Assembly: GCF_029577735.1 (NCBI RefSeq)
Contig: NZ_JARQTO010000001.1
Coordinates: forward strand, 372,001 to 436,000
Direction: 5' to 3'
Length of the DNA: 64,000 bases
Source: Exercitatus varius
Lineage (GTDB): Bacteria; Pseudomonadota; Gammaproteobacteria; Enterobacterales; Pasteurellaceae
Shown: positions 44,126-53,167 of the stretch, piece by piece
Numbering within the stretch: the stretch's first letter is position 1
Layout: each line of letters begins with the position of its first letter
Notes under the pieces: model-generated
What the model was told of the DNA's origin: nothing
Databases searched by the model: none
What the model saw: only the letters and a program-made list of their open reading frames with translations
Translations under genes and position numbers: made by a program

Positions 44126-44168
44126 AAAAGTGCGGTCAAAAAACAACGAATTTTTTGACCGCACTTTT
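44126..44168. terminator. Inverted uptake-signal terminator between carbonic anhydrase gene and pgi
   Basis: AAAAGTGCGGTCAAAAAA (44126-44143) pairs perfectly with 44151-44168 around a 7-nt loop. It separates convergent genes and has T-runs in both directions. Confidence 0.85.
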
Positions 44169-44186
44169 TATATCCTAAGGATTAGT

Positions 44187-45836
44187 TTAACGCCATGCCT
44201 TGAATCGGTTGATTAAACCGTTTGTTGAGCTGTCGTGGCCGGTAACGGTTTCATCTCCGGCTAATTCCGGCAGAATGCGATTCGCCAGTTGTTTGCCCAA
44301 TTCCACGCCCCATTGGTCGAAACTGAAGATGTTGAAAATCACACCTTGCACGAAAATTTTGTGCTCATACAAGGCAATCAATGCACCCAAGCTGAACGGC
44401 GTGATTTCCCGTAACAGGATGGAATTGGTCGGTTTGTCGCCGGTAAAGACTTTAAACGGCACCACCTCTTTAACTTCTTCTAAGGTTTTACCTGCTTTCA
44501 AAAACTCTTCTTCCACCGTTTCTTTGGTTTTGCCAAATGCCAGCGCTTCCGTTTGAGCAAAGAAGTTAGACAACAGTTTGTTATGGTGATCCGCCAGCGG
44601 ATTATGGCTTTTCGCCGGTGCGATGAAATCGCAAGGAATTAACGTCGTTCCCTGATGAATTAATTGATAGAACGCGTGTTGGCCGTTGGTTCCAGGCTCG
44701 CCCCAAATAATCGGTCCGGTTTGATAATTGCCGATGACATTGCCGTTACGATCCACGTATTTACCGTTGGATTCCATATTGCCTTGTTGGAAATAGGCGG
44801 CAAAACGGTGTAAATATTGGTCGTAAGGCAAAATGGCTTCGGTTTGCGCGCCTTGGAAATTGGTGTTCCATAAACCCACTAATGCAAGTGTGGTCGGAAT
44901 ATTTTGCTCAATCGGCGTATTGCGGAAATGTTTGTCCATTTCATGCGCACCGCTTAGTAAGGCTTCGAAGTTTTCAAAACCCACGGAAAGGATAATGGAA
45001 AGACCGATAGCCGACCATAACGAATAACGTCCGCCGACCCAATCCCAGAAACCGAACATATTGTCGGTGTCGATACCGAATTTTGCCACTTCCGTCCCAT
45101 TGGTCGAAAGCGCCGCAAAATGTTTCGCCACGTGTTTTTCGTCTTTTGCCGCAGCCAGGAACCAATCACGAGCGGATTTCGCATTAGTCATGGTTTCCTG
45201 GGTAGTGAAGGTTTTTGACGCCACTAAAAATAAAGTGGTTTCAGGATTAATTTTCTTGAATACTTCCGCAATATGCGTACCGTCAACATTGGAAACGAAA
45301 TGCATGGTTAAATGATTTTTATACGGACGCAGCGCTTCGGTCACCATGTAAGGGCCTAAGTCAGAACCGCCGATACCGATATTCACCACATCGGTAATGG
45401 CTTTGCCGGTGTAGCCTTTCCATTCGCCGGAAATCACTCGTTCGCTGAACGCTTTCATTTTTGCCAGAACTTCATTCACTTCCGGCATCACATCTTTGCC
45501 GTCAACCAGCACCGGATTGTTCGAACGGTTACGTAAGGCGGTATGCAATACGGCACGATTTTCCGTTCGGTTGATTTTTTGTCCGCTGAACATGGCTTCT
45601 TTGGCTTCGTCCAAAGCGCATTCCTGCGCTAATTGACGTAATAATTTTAAGGTTTCCCGGGTGATCTTATTTTTAGAATAATCCACCAGAATTTCATCAT
45701 TGAACGTTAATGAATAATCCGCAAAACGATTGGATTCCTGTTGAAAAAGATCCTGAATCGTCGAGCTCGCCAATTCGGCTTTGTGTTTCTCTAATGCGTT
45801 CCATGCCGCTGTTTTCGTCGGATTAATATTTTGCAT
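44187..45836 (-). CDS. pgi: Glucose-6-phosphate isomerase
   Basis: Glycolytic isomerase of 549 residues from the ATG at 45836, the same length as E. coli. Signature 1 (VTGKAITDVVNIGIGGSDLG region, residues 140-160), GIDTDNMFGFWDWVGGRYSLWSA in outline near 265, and FSFDQWGVELGK near 505 are intact. AAAAGGAAAA lies before this ATG; a longer frame to 45884 has no ribosome site. It is the first gene of a dnaB-alr-pgi neighbourhood, read separately. Confidence 0.96.
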   Translation of the reverse strand: MQNINPTKTAAWNALEKHKAELASSTIQDLFQQESNRFADYSLTFNDEILVDYSKNKITRETLKLLRQLAQECALDEAKEAMFSGQKINRTENRAVLHTALRNRSNNPVLVDGKDVMPEVNEVLAKMKAFSERVISGEWKGYTGKAITDVVNIGIGGSDLGPYMVTEALRPYKNHLTMHFVSNVDGTHIAEVFKKINPETTLFLVASKTFTTQETMTNAKSARDWFLAAAKDEKHVAKHFAALSTNGTEVAKFGIDTDNMFGFWDWVGGRYSLWSAIGLSIILSVGFENFEALLSGAHEMDKHFRNTPIEQNIPTTLALVGLWNTNFQGAQTEAILPYDQYLHRFAAYFQQGNMESNGKYVDRNGNVIGNYQTGPIIWGEPGTNGQHAFYQLIHQGTTLIPCDFIAPAKSHNPLADHHNKLLSNFFAQTEALAFGKTKETVEEEFLKAGKTLEEVKEVVPFKVFTGDKPTNSILLREITPFSLGALIALYEHKIFVQGVIFNIFSFDQWGVELGKQLANRILPELAGDETVTGHDSSTNGLINRFKAWR

Positions 45837-45941
45837 AGTATTTTCCTTTTCGAGTTGGATTAAATTGAAAACCGGATTTGTCACGATAGTAACATCTTAT
45901 AACTTAAACGGATACGGATTTTACCGATAATCTCACGTGCG

Positions 45942-47018
45942 TTAATCAACATATTCGGTCAATACGCGCGGCGTCAGTTTTGTCATTAACTCATAGCTTA
46001 ACATGCCCATGTGTTTCGCCACGGTTTCGATGGGTAATTCTTTGCCCCACAGAATGACTTCGTCGCCTACTTTATCCGTACAATCCATTCCTAAATCCAC
46101 CGTAATCATGTCCATAGAAACCCGTCCTACAATCGGCACGATGCGTCCGTTAACGTACACCGGCGTACCGTCGGGAATATTGCGCGGATAGCCGTCGCCG
46201 TAACCAATGGCAATCACACCGATTTTGGTCTCTTTCTCGCTTACCCAGGTTCCGCCGTATCCGACCGGCTCGCCCGCTTTATGCCGACGGACGGCGATTA
46301 ACGATGAAGTCAGCGTCATGACCGGAATCAGACCGAATTCGGAACTCGGCGTATCCGTGGGTGAAACGCCGTACATAATAATGCCGGGACGAATCCATTC
46401 AAGGTGAGAATCCGGCCAAAATAAAATACCGCCGGAAGCCGCAATACAACGAGCGCCCGCTTTACCTTCCGTTGCCTGTAAAAAACGGTTCAGCTGGATT
46501 TGAGTATAATCGGAATCCAACTCGTCGGCACGGCTGAAATGGCTGACAAAACCTAATTGCGAATCCACGTTCGGGCATTTTTTCAGCTCGTCGACATATT
46601 CATCCACTTCGTCCAACGCGACGCCCAAACGATGCATGCCCGTATCAATTTTTAACCAAACTTTAACCGGATTCGGTAATTTCGCCTGTTTTAACGCCTC
46701 CAACTGTTCTCGGTTGTGCACCACGGTTTGAATATTATTCACGGCGATAATCGGCAAATCTTTCGCTGAGAAAAAGCCTTCCAGCAATAAAATCGGCTTA
46801 ATAATGCCTTTCGAACGCAAAGTCAAGGCTTCTTCAATGCGCGCCACGCCGAAACCGTCCACTTGCTCCTCCAGGGTTGACGCTACAAATTCTACGCCGT
46901 GTCCGTAGGCGTTGGCTTTGACGATGGCGATCATTTTGCTGTCGGGCGCTTTTTGATGGATTAACTTAAGATTATGTTTCAGAGCGACCGAACTGATTTT
47001 GGCTGTTGCTGGTTTCAT
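45942..47018 (-). CDS. alr: Alanine racemase
   Basis: PLP enzyme that makes D-alanine for the cell wall; 358 residues (E. coli Alr 359). Starting at 47018 puts the PLP lysine at Lys34 in AIVKANAYGHG, as in E. coli, and AGAAG lies upstream, so the longer frame to 47036 is rejected. The second catalytic Tyr is in the VGYGGTWV segment region, and RVSMDMITVDL is present near 300. It follows dnaB as in E. coli, but a hairpin stands between. Confidence 0.95.
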   Translation of the reverse strand: MKPATAKISSVALKHNLKLIHQKAPDSKMIAIVKANAYGHGVEFVASTLEEQVDGFGVARIEEALTLRSKGIIKPILLLEGFFSAKDLPIIAVNNIQTVVHNREQLEALKQAKLPNPVKVWLKIDTGMHRLGVALDEVDEYVDELKKCPNVDSQLGFVSHFSRADELDSDYTQIQLNRFLQATEGKAGARCIAASGGILFWPDSHLEWIRPGIIMYGVSPTDTPSSEFGLIPVMTLTSSLIAVRRHKAGEPVGYGGTWVSEKETKIGVIAIGYGDGYPRNIPDGTPVYVNGRIVPIVGRVSMDMITVDLGMDCTDKVGDEVILWGKELPIETVAKHMGMLSYELMTKLTPRVLTEYVD

Positions 47019-47043
47019 GTTTTCTTCTGTTTTCATATGGATT

Positions 47044-47084
47044 AAAGTGCGGTCAAAAAACGATGAATTTTTTCACCGCACTTT
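47044..47084 (-). terminator. Inverted uptake-signal terminator of dnaB
   Basis: AAAGTGCGGTCAAAAAA (47044-47060) pairs with TTTTTTCACCGCACTTT (47068-47084) with one mismatch, 18 bp after the dnaB stop. Confidence 0.75.
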
Positions 47085-47102
47085 GGGTTTCGAAAGTATT
47101 TT

Positions 47103-48521
47103 CTAATAATTGTCGTCAAAAGGTAAAGCGCCCGCATAGTTGTCAAAGCGCGAATACCGTCCCTGGAAGGTTAAACGTACCCGCCCAATCGGGCCGTTAC
47201 GCTGTTTACCGATAATAATTTCCGCCACGTTTTTATTTTCTTCCGTGGTTTCGTGATACACCTCGTCACGGTAAATAAACATAATTAAATCCGCGTCCTG
47301 TTCAATGGAACCGGATTCACGCAAATCGGAATTCACCGGGCGTTTATCGGTGCGGTTTTCCAGGGTTCGGTTTAATTGTGACAACGCCACAACGGGCACT
47401 TCCAATTCTTTTGCCAGCGCTTTCAACGAGCGGGAAATTTCGGCGATTTCAAGGGTTCGGTTATCAAATCCCGGCGCCCGCATCAATTGCAGATAATCCA
47501 CCATAATCAGGCTTAATCCTCCTCGCTCGCGATATACCCGACGAGCGCGGGAACGTAATTCCGTCGGCGTTAATCCAGCGGAATCATCGATGTACATATT
47601 GGATTTTTCACTGAGCAACGCCACGGTGCTGGAAATTTTTGCCCAATCGCCGTCGTCTTCAATTTGCCCCGTACGGATAGCGGTTTGATCTACGCGGGAA
47701 AGTGACGCCAAAGTACGCATCATGATTTGATCCGCCGGCATTTCAAGACTAAAAATCAGCACCGGTTTATCGCTTGCCATTGCCGCGTTTTCACACAGAT
47801 TCATGGCAAAAGTGGTTTTTCCCATAGACGGACGCGCCGCCACAATAATTAAGTCCGACGGTTGCAATCCCGCGGTTTTCTTGTCTAAATCCACAAATCC
47901 GGTGGTCACGCCCGTAATTCCGTTATTGCCGGCGCCCATGGCTTTCAGCGTTTCGATTTTGGTGATCGTGCGCTCCAAAATATTGACCACGTTTTCCGGA
48001 CCTTCATTTTGCGTGGTGCGTTTTTCCGCAATGGTGAACACATCCCGTTCCGCTTCATCGAGAATTTCCTTGACGTCCTTTCCTTTCGGCGAATAAGCGC
48101 GCTGGGCGATGTTGTTACTCACCCCGATTAAATCGCGCAGAATCGCTTTTTCCCGTACGATATCGGAATAAGCGTTAATATTCGCCGCACTTGGCGTATT
48201 TTTGGATAATTCCGCCAGATAAGCGAATCCGCCCACATCTTCAATAATGCCTTTGTTTTTAAGCGCTTGATCCAACGTCAATAAATCGATAGGTTGATTT
48301 TGACGGGTCAAGTTTTCCATTTCCTGGAAAATAATGCGATGGGCCGCAAGATAAAAATCATCGGCAATTACGCGTTCCACCACATTTTCCCAATGCCGGT
48401 TGTTCAGCATAATTGCGCCCAGCACCGCCTGTTCGGCTTCAATGGAATGCGGCGGCATAGCCACTTGCGCGGTTTGTTGATCGCGTTCCTGCGGTAAATA
48501 TTGTGAAGGTTGACGAGCCAT
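47103..48521 (-). CDS. dnaB: Replicative DNA helicase
   Basis: Hexameric replication-fork helicase; 472 residues (E. coli 471). The N-terminal helical domain (PPHSIEAEQAVLGAIML) binds primase; the RecA-like domain has Walker A ARPSMGKTTFAMNL near 238, Walker B LIMVDYLQLM near 345 and the arginine-finger region RNGPIGRVRLTF near 445. It ends FDNYAGALPFDDNY. No intein is present. Confidence 0.97.
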   Translation of the reverse strand: MARQPSQYLPQERDQQTAQVAMPPHSIEAEQAVLGAIMLNNRHWENVVERVIADDFYLAAHRIIFQEMENLTRQNQPIDLLTLDQALKNKGIIEDVGGFAYLAELSKNTPSAANINAYSDIVREKAILRDLIGVSNNIAQRAYSPKGKDVKEILDEAERDVFTIAEKRTTQNEGPENVVNILERTITKIETLKAMGAGNNGITGVTTGFVDLDKKTAGLQPSDLIIVAARPSMGKTTFAMNLCENAAMASDKPVLIFSLEMPADQIMMRTLASLSRVDQTAIRTGQIEDDGDWAKISSTVALLSEKSNMYIDDSAGLTPTELRSRARRVYRERGGLSLIMVDYLQLMRAPGFDNRTLEIAEISRSLKALAKELEVPVVALSQLNRTLENRTDKRPVNSDLRESGSIEQDADLIMFIYRDEVYHETTEENKNVAEIIIGKQRNGPIGRVRLTFQGRYSRFDNYAGALPFDDNY

Positions 48522-48598
48522 AAATTATCGGATTGGATGAATTGAAAATTACGGGTAATGATACGCTAAATTTAGCGCAAATTTAAGGGCCAAAAAGA

Positions 48599-48640
48599 AA
48601 AAGTGCGGTCAAAAATCTGTAAATTTTTCACCGCACTTTT
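48599..48640 (-). terminator. Inverted uptake-signal terminator of aroG
   Basis: AAAAGTGCGGTCAAAAA faces TTTTTCACCGCACTTTT (ending 48640), 11 bp after the aroG stop; one mismatch inside the stem. Confidence 0.75.
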
Positions 48641-48651
48641 ATTGTGCCGAG

Positions 48652-49737
48652 TTAACCGTTCACTTTACGTCTTGCCGCGACGGCATCGGAAAGTTGTTGA
48701 AGCAACAGTTCCGTATCTTCCCAACCGATGCAGGCGTCAGTAATGCTTTGACCGTAAGTCAGTTCTTTGCCGGGTTGTAAATCCTGGCGGCCTTCGACCA
48801 AATGGCTTTCCACCATGACGCCGAAAATTTGGGTTGAGCCGTTGGCAATTTGCTCGCTCACGTCTTTGCACACGTCCATTTGTTTTTTGAATTGTTTACT
48901 GCTGTTGGCGTGGCTGAAATCAATCATGACATGAGGAATGCGCCCGGTTTTCTCGATATTTTTACAGACTGCGGCAACGCTTTCCGCGTCATAATTGGTG
49001 CCGCGATCACCGCCGCGTAAAATGATGTGACAGTCGTTATTTCCTTTGGTGGAAACAATGGCGGAATGTCCGAATTTGGTTACGGACAGAAAATGGTGAG
49101 ACGCTTCTGCCGCGCCAATCGCGTCTAACGCAATTTTCACACTGCCGTTCGTGCCGTTTTTGAAACCGACGGCGCAAGACAAGCCGGAAGCCAATTCGCG
49201 ATGAACCTGAGATTCCGTGGTACGTGCGCCGATTGCGCCCCAGCTCATGAAATCCGCTACATATTGCGGAGTAATCATATCTAAAAACTCGCCGGCGGTC
49301 GGTAAACCGAGATCATTAATATCGGACAATAATTTGCGTCCCATGCGCAAACCGTCGTTTAAGGCATAAGTATCGTCCAGATACGGATCGTTAATTAACC
49401 CTTTCCAGCCCACCGTGGTGCGCGGTTTTTCAAAGTATACGCGCATGATGATTTCCAACGTGTTTTTGTATTTATCGCGCAACGGTTTTAAACGGTTGGC
49501 ATATTCCAGCGCCGCCTTGGTGTCATGAATGGAGCAAGGACCAATCACCACAAGCAGGCGGTCGTCCTCGCCATGAATAATTTCATGGGCGTAGCGACGA
49601 GCGGTTCTGACGGTTTTAACGGCTTGTTCGCTGGCCGGATATTTTTCCAACAACGCCACCGGCGGCAGTAATTGTTCAATTTTTGCAATGCGGGTGTCAT
49701 CGTTGGCAATGCGGATTTCGTTTTGTTTTTTAACCAT
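48652..49737 (-). CDS. aroG: DAHP synthase, AroG type
   Basis: Condenses phosphoenolpyruvate and erythrose-4-phosphate in the first step of the shikimate pathway; 361 residues from the ATG at 49737. GPCSIHD, RVYFEKPRTTVGWKGLINDP and ASGLSCAVGFKNGT are diagnostic of the type I-alpha enzymes and the sequence is closest in my reading to the phenylalanine-sensitive AroG. A TrpR-type operator overlaps the presumed promoter, so control by tryptophan is likely. AAGAGAG lies nine bases before the ATG; the upstream in-frame TTG (49746) is rejected. Confidence 0.93.
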   Translation of the reverse strand: MVKKQNEIRIANDDTRIAKIEQLLPPVALLEKYPASEQAVKTVRTARRYAHEIIHGEDDRLLVVIGPCSIHDTKAALEYANRLKPLRDKYKNTLEIIMRVYFEKPRTTVGWKGLINDPYLDDTYALNDGLRMGRKLLSDINDLGLPTAGEFLDMITPQYVADFMSWGAIGARTTESQVHRELASGLSCAVGFKNGTNGSVKIALDAIGAAEASHHFLSVTKFGHSAIVSTKGNNDCHIILRGGDRGTNYDAESVAAVCKNIEKTGRIPHVMIDFSHANSSKQFKKQMDVCKDVSEQIANGSTQIFGVMVESHLVEGRQDLQPGKELTYGQSITDACIGWEDTELLLQQLSDAVAARRKVNG

Positions 49738-49843
49738 GATAATCAACTCTCTTACGAATCAAATTTATCAGCAATGCAGGATAGATTTGTCTGCGGCATT
49801 GCATGATGTGAAAAACCGATTTAAAAAAATGTTCATTTTTTTG

Positions 49844-49852
49844 ACCGCACTT
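49844..49852 (-). repeat. DNA-uptake signal in the aroG leader
   Basis: Single ACCGCACTT between the aroG promoter region and start codon. Confidence 0.8.
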
Positions 49853-49897
49853 TTACGGGTGCAATCGTTAAACATCATCAATGTATCACTTATTTAT

Positions 49898-49915
49898 GCA
49901 CTAGTAAACTAGTTC
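49898..49915. promoter_or_regulatory. TrpR operator of aroG
   Basis: GCACTAGTAAACTAGTTC matches the TrpR palindrome GNACTAGTTAACTAGTNC at all but one of the defined bases. A -35-like TTGAAC (minus strand, 49912-49917) overlaps it and AT-rich -10 candidates (TAAATA) follow at once, so bound TrpR would block RNA polymerase. Confidence 0.75.
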
Positions 49916-49927
49916 AAAGAGCTCTCC

Positions 49928-51166
49928 CTAATATCCGCTTAAAATTTGTGCGGGCTGTAATTTCGCCGCCCGACCGGCGGGATATAAACTGGCAATCAGG
50001 CTCAGCACCAATGCCGCCACTAAAACCAGCACGACATCCTGCCAATGCAATTCGCTCGGTAAGAAATCGACAAAATAAATACCGTCGGACAACAATTTAT
50101 GACCGATAAGTTTTTCCAGTCCTTGAATAAGTGCGGTCAGATTTAAGGCAAAAAATATGCCGAGCACGATGCCGATCAAACAACCTTTCATGCCCGCCAG
50201 TAAACCGTACCAGATAAAAATGCGTTTAATAAAAGCGCTGTTGGCGCCCAAAGTGCGCATAATGGCGATGTCGCCCGCTTTATCCTTCACCGCCATAATC
50301 AATGTGGAAACAATGTTGAAACAGGCCACACCGATCACCAACACCATGGCGATATACATTACCGTGCGAATCAGTTGAATGTCGCGATACATATAACCGA
50401 ATTTCGACTGCCAGTTTTGCAGATTCAACAGCTGAGGATAATCATTCAGGGAAGAATAATCCATATCCTGCATGCGGAACGGATTTTGCACTTTTATTTC
50501 CACGCCCGAAACCTGATTTGCCGTCAACCCTAGAAAGGCCTGCGCCTGGGCTTTAGACATTAACGCATAGCTGTGATCGAGCTGACCGTCCAAACGTAAA
50601 ATACCGCTGACCTGAATACGTTCGCGGCTGGGTTGCGCCATTTCGTCACCATTGTTCTGCGAAATTAATAAGGTGACCCAGTCTCCTTCCTGCACATCCA
50701 ATTCCCTGGCAATGGCATAACCCAACACTAATCCGCCGTTTTTCTCAAAATTCGTCCATCCGTTATTCAACACGAATTTGCCCAACGAACTGACTTGGTC
50801 CTGCGTTTTTTTATCTACGCCCTTTACCTGAACCACTTTCATTTTGGCGCCGTTTTCAATTAATGCGGTAAAAGAAATAAAAGGCGAAACACCCTGAATC
50901 TGCGGCACGGCTTGCAACCGTTTTTCCAGTAAATCCGCGTCTCGAACGCTATGTTCGTCGGCGCCAGTAATTTCCCCATGAGGAACCACCGCTAAAATCC
51001 GGTTATTGAGTTCCCGTTCAAAGCCGTTCATCGCACTTAAACCTAAAATCAGCACCATCACGCCCAAGGCAATGCCCAAGGTGGAAAAAAAGGAAATCAG
51101 AGAAACCAATCGATTCTTCTGTTTAGCCCGCTGATAGCGCCAGCTGATAAAAAATGGGGTGTTCAT
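49928..51166 (-). CDS. lolE: Lipoprotein-releasing system membrane subunit LolE
   Basis: One of the two membrane subunits of the LolCDE ABC transporter that releases outer-membrane lipoproteins to LolA; 412 residues. One N-terminal helix (VSLISFFSTLGIALGVMVLILGLSAMNGFE in outline), a periplasmic domain of about 220 residues and three C-terminal helices of the FtsX type. It is the third gene after lolC and lolD and overlaps lolD closely (3 bp gap). The position identifies it as LolE rather than LolC. An uptake signal is at 50129-50137. Confidence 0.93.
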   Translation of the reverse strand: MNTPFFISWRYQRAKQKNRLVSLISFFSTLGIALGVMVLILGLSAMNGFERELNNRILAVVPHGEITGADEHSVRDADLLEKRLQAVPQIQGVSPFISFTALIENGAKMKVVQVKGVDKKTQDQVSSLGKFVLNNGWTNFEKNGGLVLGYAIARELDVQEGDWVTLLISQNNGDEMAQPSRERIQVSGILRLDGQLDHSYALMSKAQAQAFLGLTANQVSGVEIKVQNPFRMQDMDYSSLNDYPQLLNLQNWQSKFGYMYRDIQLIRTVMYIAMVLVIGVACFNIVSTLIMAVKDKAGDIAIMRTLGANSAFIKRIFIWYGLLAGMKGCLIGIVLGIFFALNLTALIQGLEKLIGHKLLSDGIYFVDFLPSELHWQDVVLVLVAALVLSLIASLYPAGRAAKLQPAQILSGY

Positions 51167-51169
51167 CCG

Positions 51170-51853
51170 TTATGACTCCGCGCGCAATACGCCGTCCTGC
51201 ATAATCATGCGACGCTGTAATTTTTCCGCCAGCTGCAAATCATGGGTAACCAATAAAAATGCAATGCCTTGTTCGCGATTAAGTTGTTGAATCAGTTCGA
51301 AAATACTTTCCGTGGTTTTGCGATCCAAATTCCCCGTCGGTTCGTCCGCTAACACTAACGCAGGGTTATTCACCAACGCCCGGGCTATCGCCACCCGCTG
51401 CCGTTCGCCGCCGGAAAGTGCGGACGGTTTATGAGAAATTCTGTGTGATAATCCCACCGACTGCAGCATTTTTTCAGCGCGATCGCGGGCTTCCGTTTTA
51501 TTTCGGTTCGCGATCAGCATCGGCATTAACACGTTTTCCAATGCGGTAAAATCCGCCATCAAATGATGAAATTGGTACACGAAGCCAAGGTATTGATTGC
51601 GCAATTTGGCTAATTGATCCGGCGTCGCTTTTTGTAAGGACTGACCTTTAATGAACACCTCTCCGCCGGTGGGCTGATCAAGCCCGCCCAAAGTGTGTAA
51701 TAAAGTACTTTTGCCCGACCCCGAACTGCCGACAATCGCTACCAATTCTTTTTCATCCAAAGAAAAAGACACGTCTTTCAGCACTTGGGTTTGAGTCGTG
51801 CCTTCGGTGTAATATTTGGTGATATTTTTGCAGTTTAATAATGTATTGTTCAT
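51170..51853 (-). CDS. lolD: Lipoprotein-releasing system ATPase LolD
   Basis: ATPase subunit of LolCDE; 227 residues. Walker A is GSSGSGKSTLLHTLGG near residue 42, the Q-loop YQFHHLM near 93, the signature LSGGERQRVAIARAL near 145 and Walker B LVLADEPTGNLD. It belongs to the MacB/LolD branch of ABC ATPases. Encoded between lolC and lolE. Confidence 0.95.
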   Translation of the reverse strand: MNNTLLNCKNITKYYTEGTTQTQVLKDVSFSLDEKELVAIVGSSGSGKSTLLHTLGGLDQPTGGEVFIKGQSLQKATPDQLAKLRNQYLGFVYQFHHLMADFTALENVLMPMLIANRNKTEARDRAEKMLQSVGLSHRISHKPSALSGGERQRVAIARALVNNPALVLADEPTGNLDRKTTESIFELIQQLNREQGIAFLLVTHDLQLAEKLQRRMIMQDGVLRAES

Positions 51854-51942
51854 TTTATTTTCTATTTAATCCAATCCTAATTTCGCCGACGGCGGCTGAG
51901 TTTTATACATTGGACGGATATTCAAAAACATGTCAATTTTTG

Positions 51943-51951
51943 ACCGCACTT
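51943..51951 (-). repeat. DNA-uptake signal overlapping the lolC stop codon
   Basis: ACCGCACTT whose reverse complement begins with the last two bases of the lolC TAA stop. It lies in the 96-bp lolC-lolD spacer. Confidence 0.8.
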
Positions 51952-53167
51952 ATTCATACCGAAGCGCTTCCGCAGGTTCGACCTTACTTGCGCGATACGC
52001 CGGATAAATTGTCGACAATAACGCCAATCCCAAAGAAAATGCGACGATAACCGCCACTTGCGTTATGCTGATTTCCGTCGGTAAAAATACGCCCGTCGGA
52101 TTGATGAAATTTAAAATCGTATCAAGATTCAAAGTAATAAGTCCGCCTAAAACGGCGCCGATAACGGTTCCGACCGCTCCGACAAGCAAACCCTGTAAGA
52201 TAAAAATCCAACGCACCTGACGTTTAGTTAAACCCTGAGTCTGTAAAATGGCGATTTCGCCCTGTTTATCTATCACCATCAGGCTGAGCGATGTAATGAT
52301 ATTTGACACCGCAACCATGATAATCAGGCTAATCAATAAACCCATCATATTTTTTTCCATACGTACCGCCTGGAAAAATTCGCCTTTTTGTGTGCGCCAA
52401 TCGACGATTTTCCATTGATTTTCAGGGAAAATTCGGGGCAATTCGGTAATTTGGAACGGATCTTTTAAGAACAAACGCATGCCCTGCACTTCTTCCGGCT
52501 TAATCCGCATTAAACGCCCGATGTCCGCAATATTAGCGAAACTTTCGAAGCCCGACACTTCGTTTTCCGCAAAATAAATCTCGCTTACCCTAAATAAACG
52601 CTGCGCCGGCACGCGTCCGAAAGGCGTATATTGGCTATTCTCGGTTAGCATCAACCGCACTCTATCGCCGATTCCGACGTTTAATTTTTTCGCCAGTTGC
52701 GAACCGATAATCAGCTTAAATTCGCCTTCGGGCAGCAGGCTGTCGAATTGCGTTTTGTTCAGGTATGACAACAGTTTATCGTCGGTCGGACTTTGCACGC
52801 CGATGACTTGTCCGGCGCTGACGCCGTTTACCGTTTGATAAATAACATTAGTGGTGTTAATCAAGGTAACGTTTTGCAGAATATTTTTATTTTCTGACAA
52901 ATATGCCCGAAACGTTTCATTCCGGTTTTCATTGCGCGGAATGCGCGCTTCGTCCTTCGGCATCACAATCGCATGGGGAATGTCGGACAGCACTTGTTTT
53001 TTCTGGTACTGTTCCAAACCGTTCATCACCGAAAGTACGATAATCAACGCCATCACGCCCAGCACAATGCCGGCGCTGGCTAAATTCGTGACCAAGCGGC
53101 CAAAACGATCCGCACTTTTCGCCCGCCAATAACGTAAAGCGATAAAAAGAGAAATGCCTAAATTCAT
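51950..53167 (-). CDS. lolC: Lipoprotein-releasing system membrane subunit LolC
   Basis: Membrane subunit that recruits LolA; 405 residues with the same topology as LolE (one N-terminal helix, a large periplasmic domain, three C-terminal helices, ending YPAYRASKVEPAEALRYE). It overlaps the stop of the upstream dehydrogenase gene as TAATG, so the two are translationally coupled, although their functions are unrelated. Confidence 0.93.
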   Translation of the reverse strand: MNLGISLFIALRYWRAKSADRFGRLVTNLASAGIVLGVMALIIVLSVMNGLEQYQKKQVLSDIPHAIVMPKDEARIPRNENRNETFRAYLSENKNILQNVTLINTTNVIYQTVNGVSAGQVIGVQSPTDDKLLSYLNKTQFDSLLPEGEFKLIIGSQLAKKLNVGIGDRVRLMLTENSQYTPFGRVPAQRLFRVSEIYFAENEVSGFESFANIADIGRLMRIKPEEVQGMRLFLKDPFQITELPRIFPENQWKIVDWRTQKGEFFQAVRMEKNMMGLLISLIIMVAVSNIITSLSLMVIDKQGEIAILQTQGLTKRQVRWIFILQGLLVGAVGTVIGAVLGGLITLNLDTILNFINPTGVFLPTEISITQVAVIVAFSLGLALLSTIYPAYRASKVEPAEALRYE

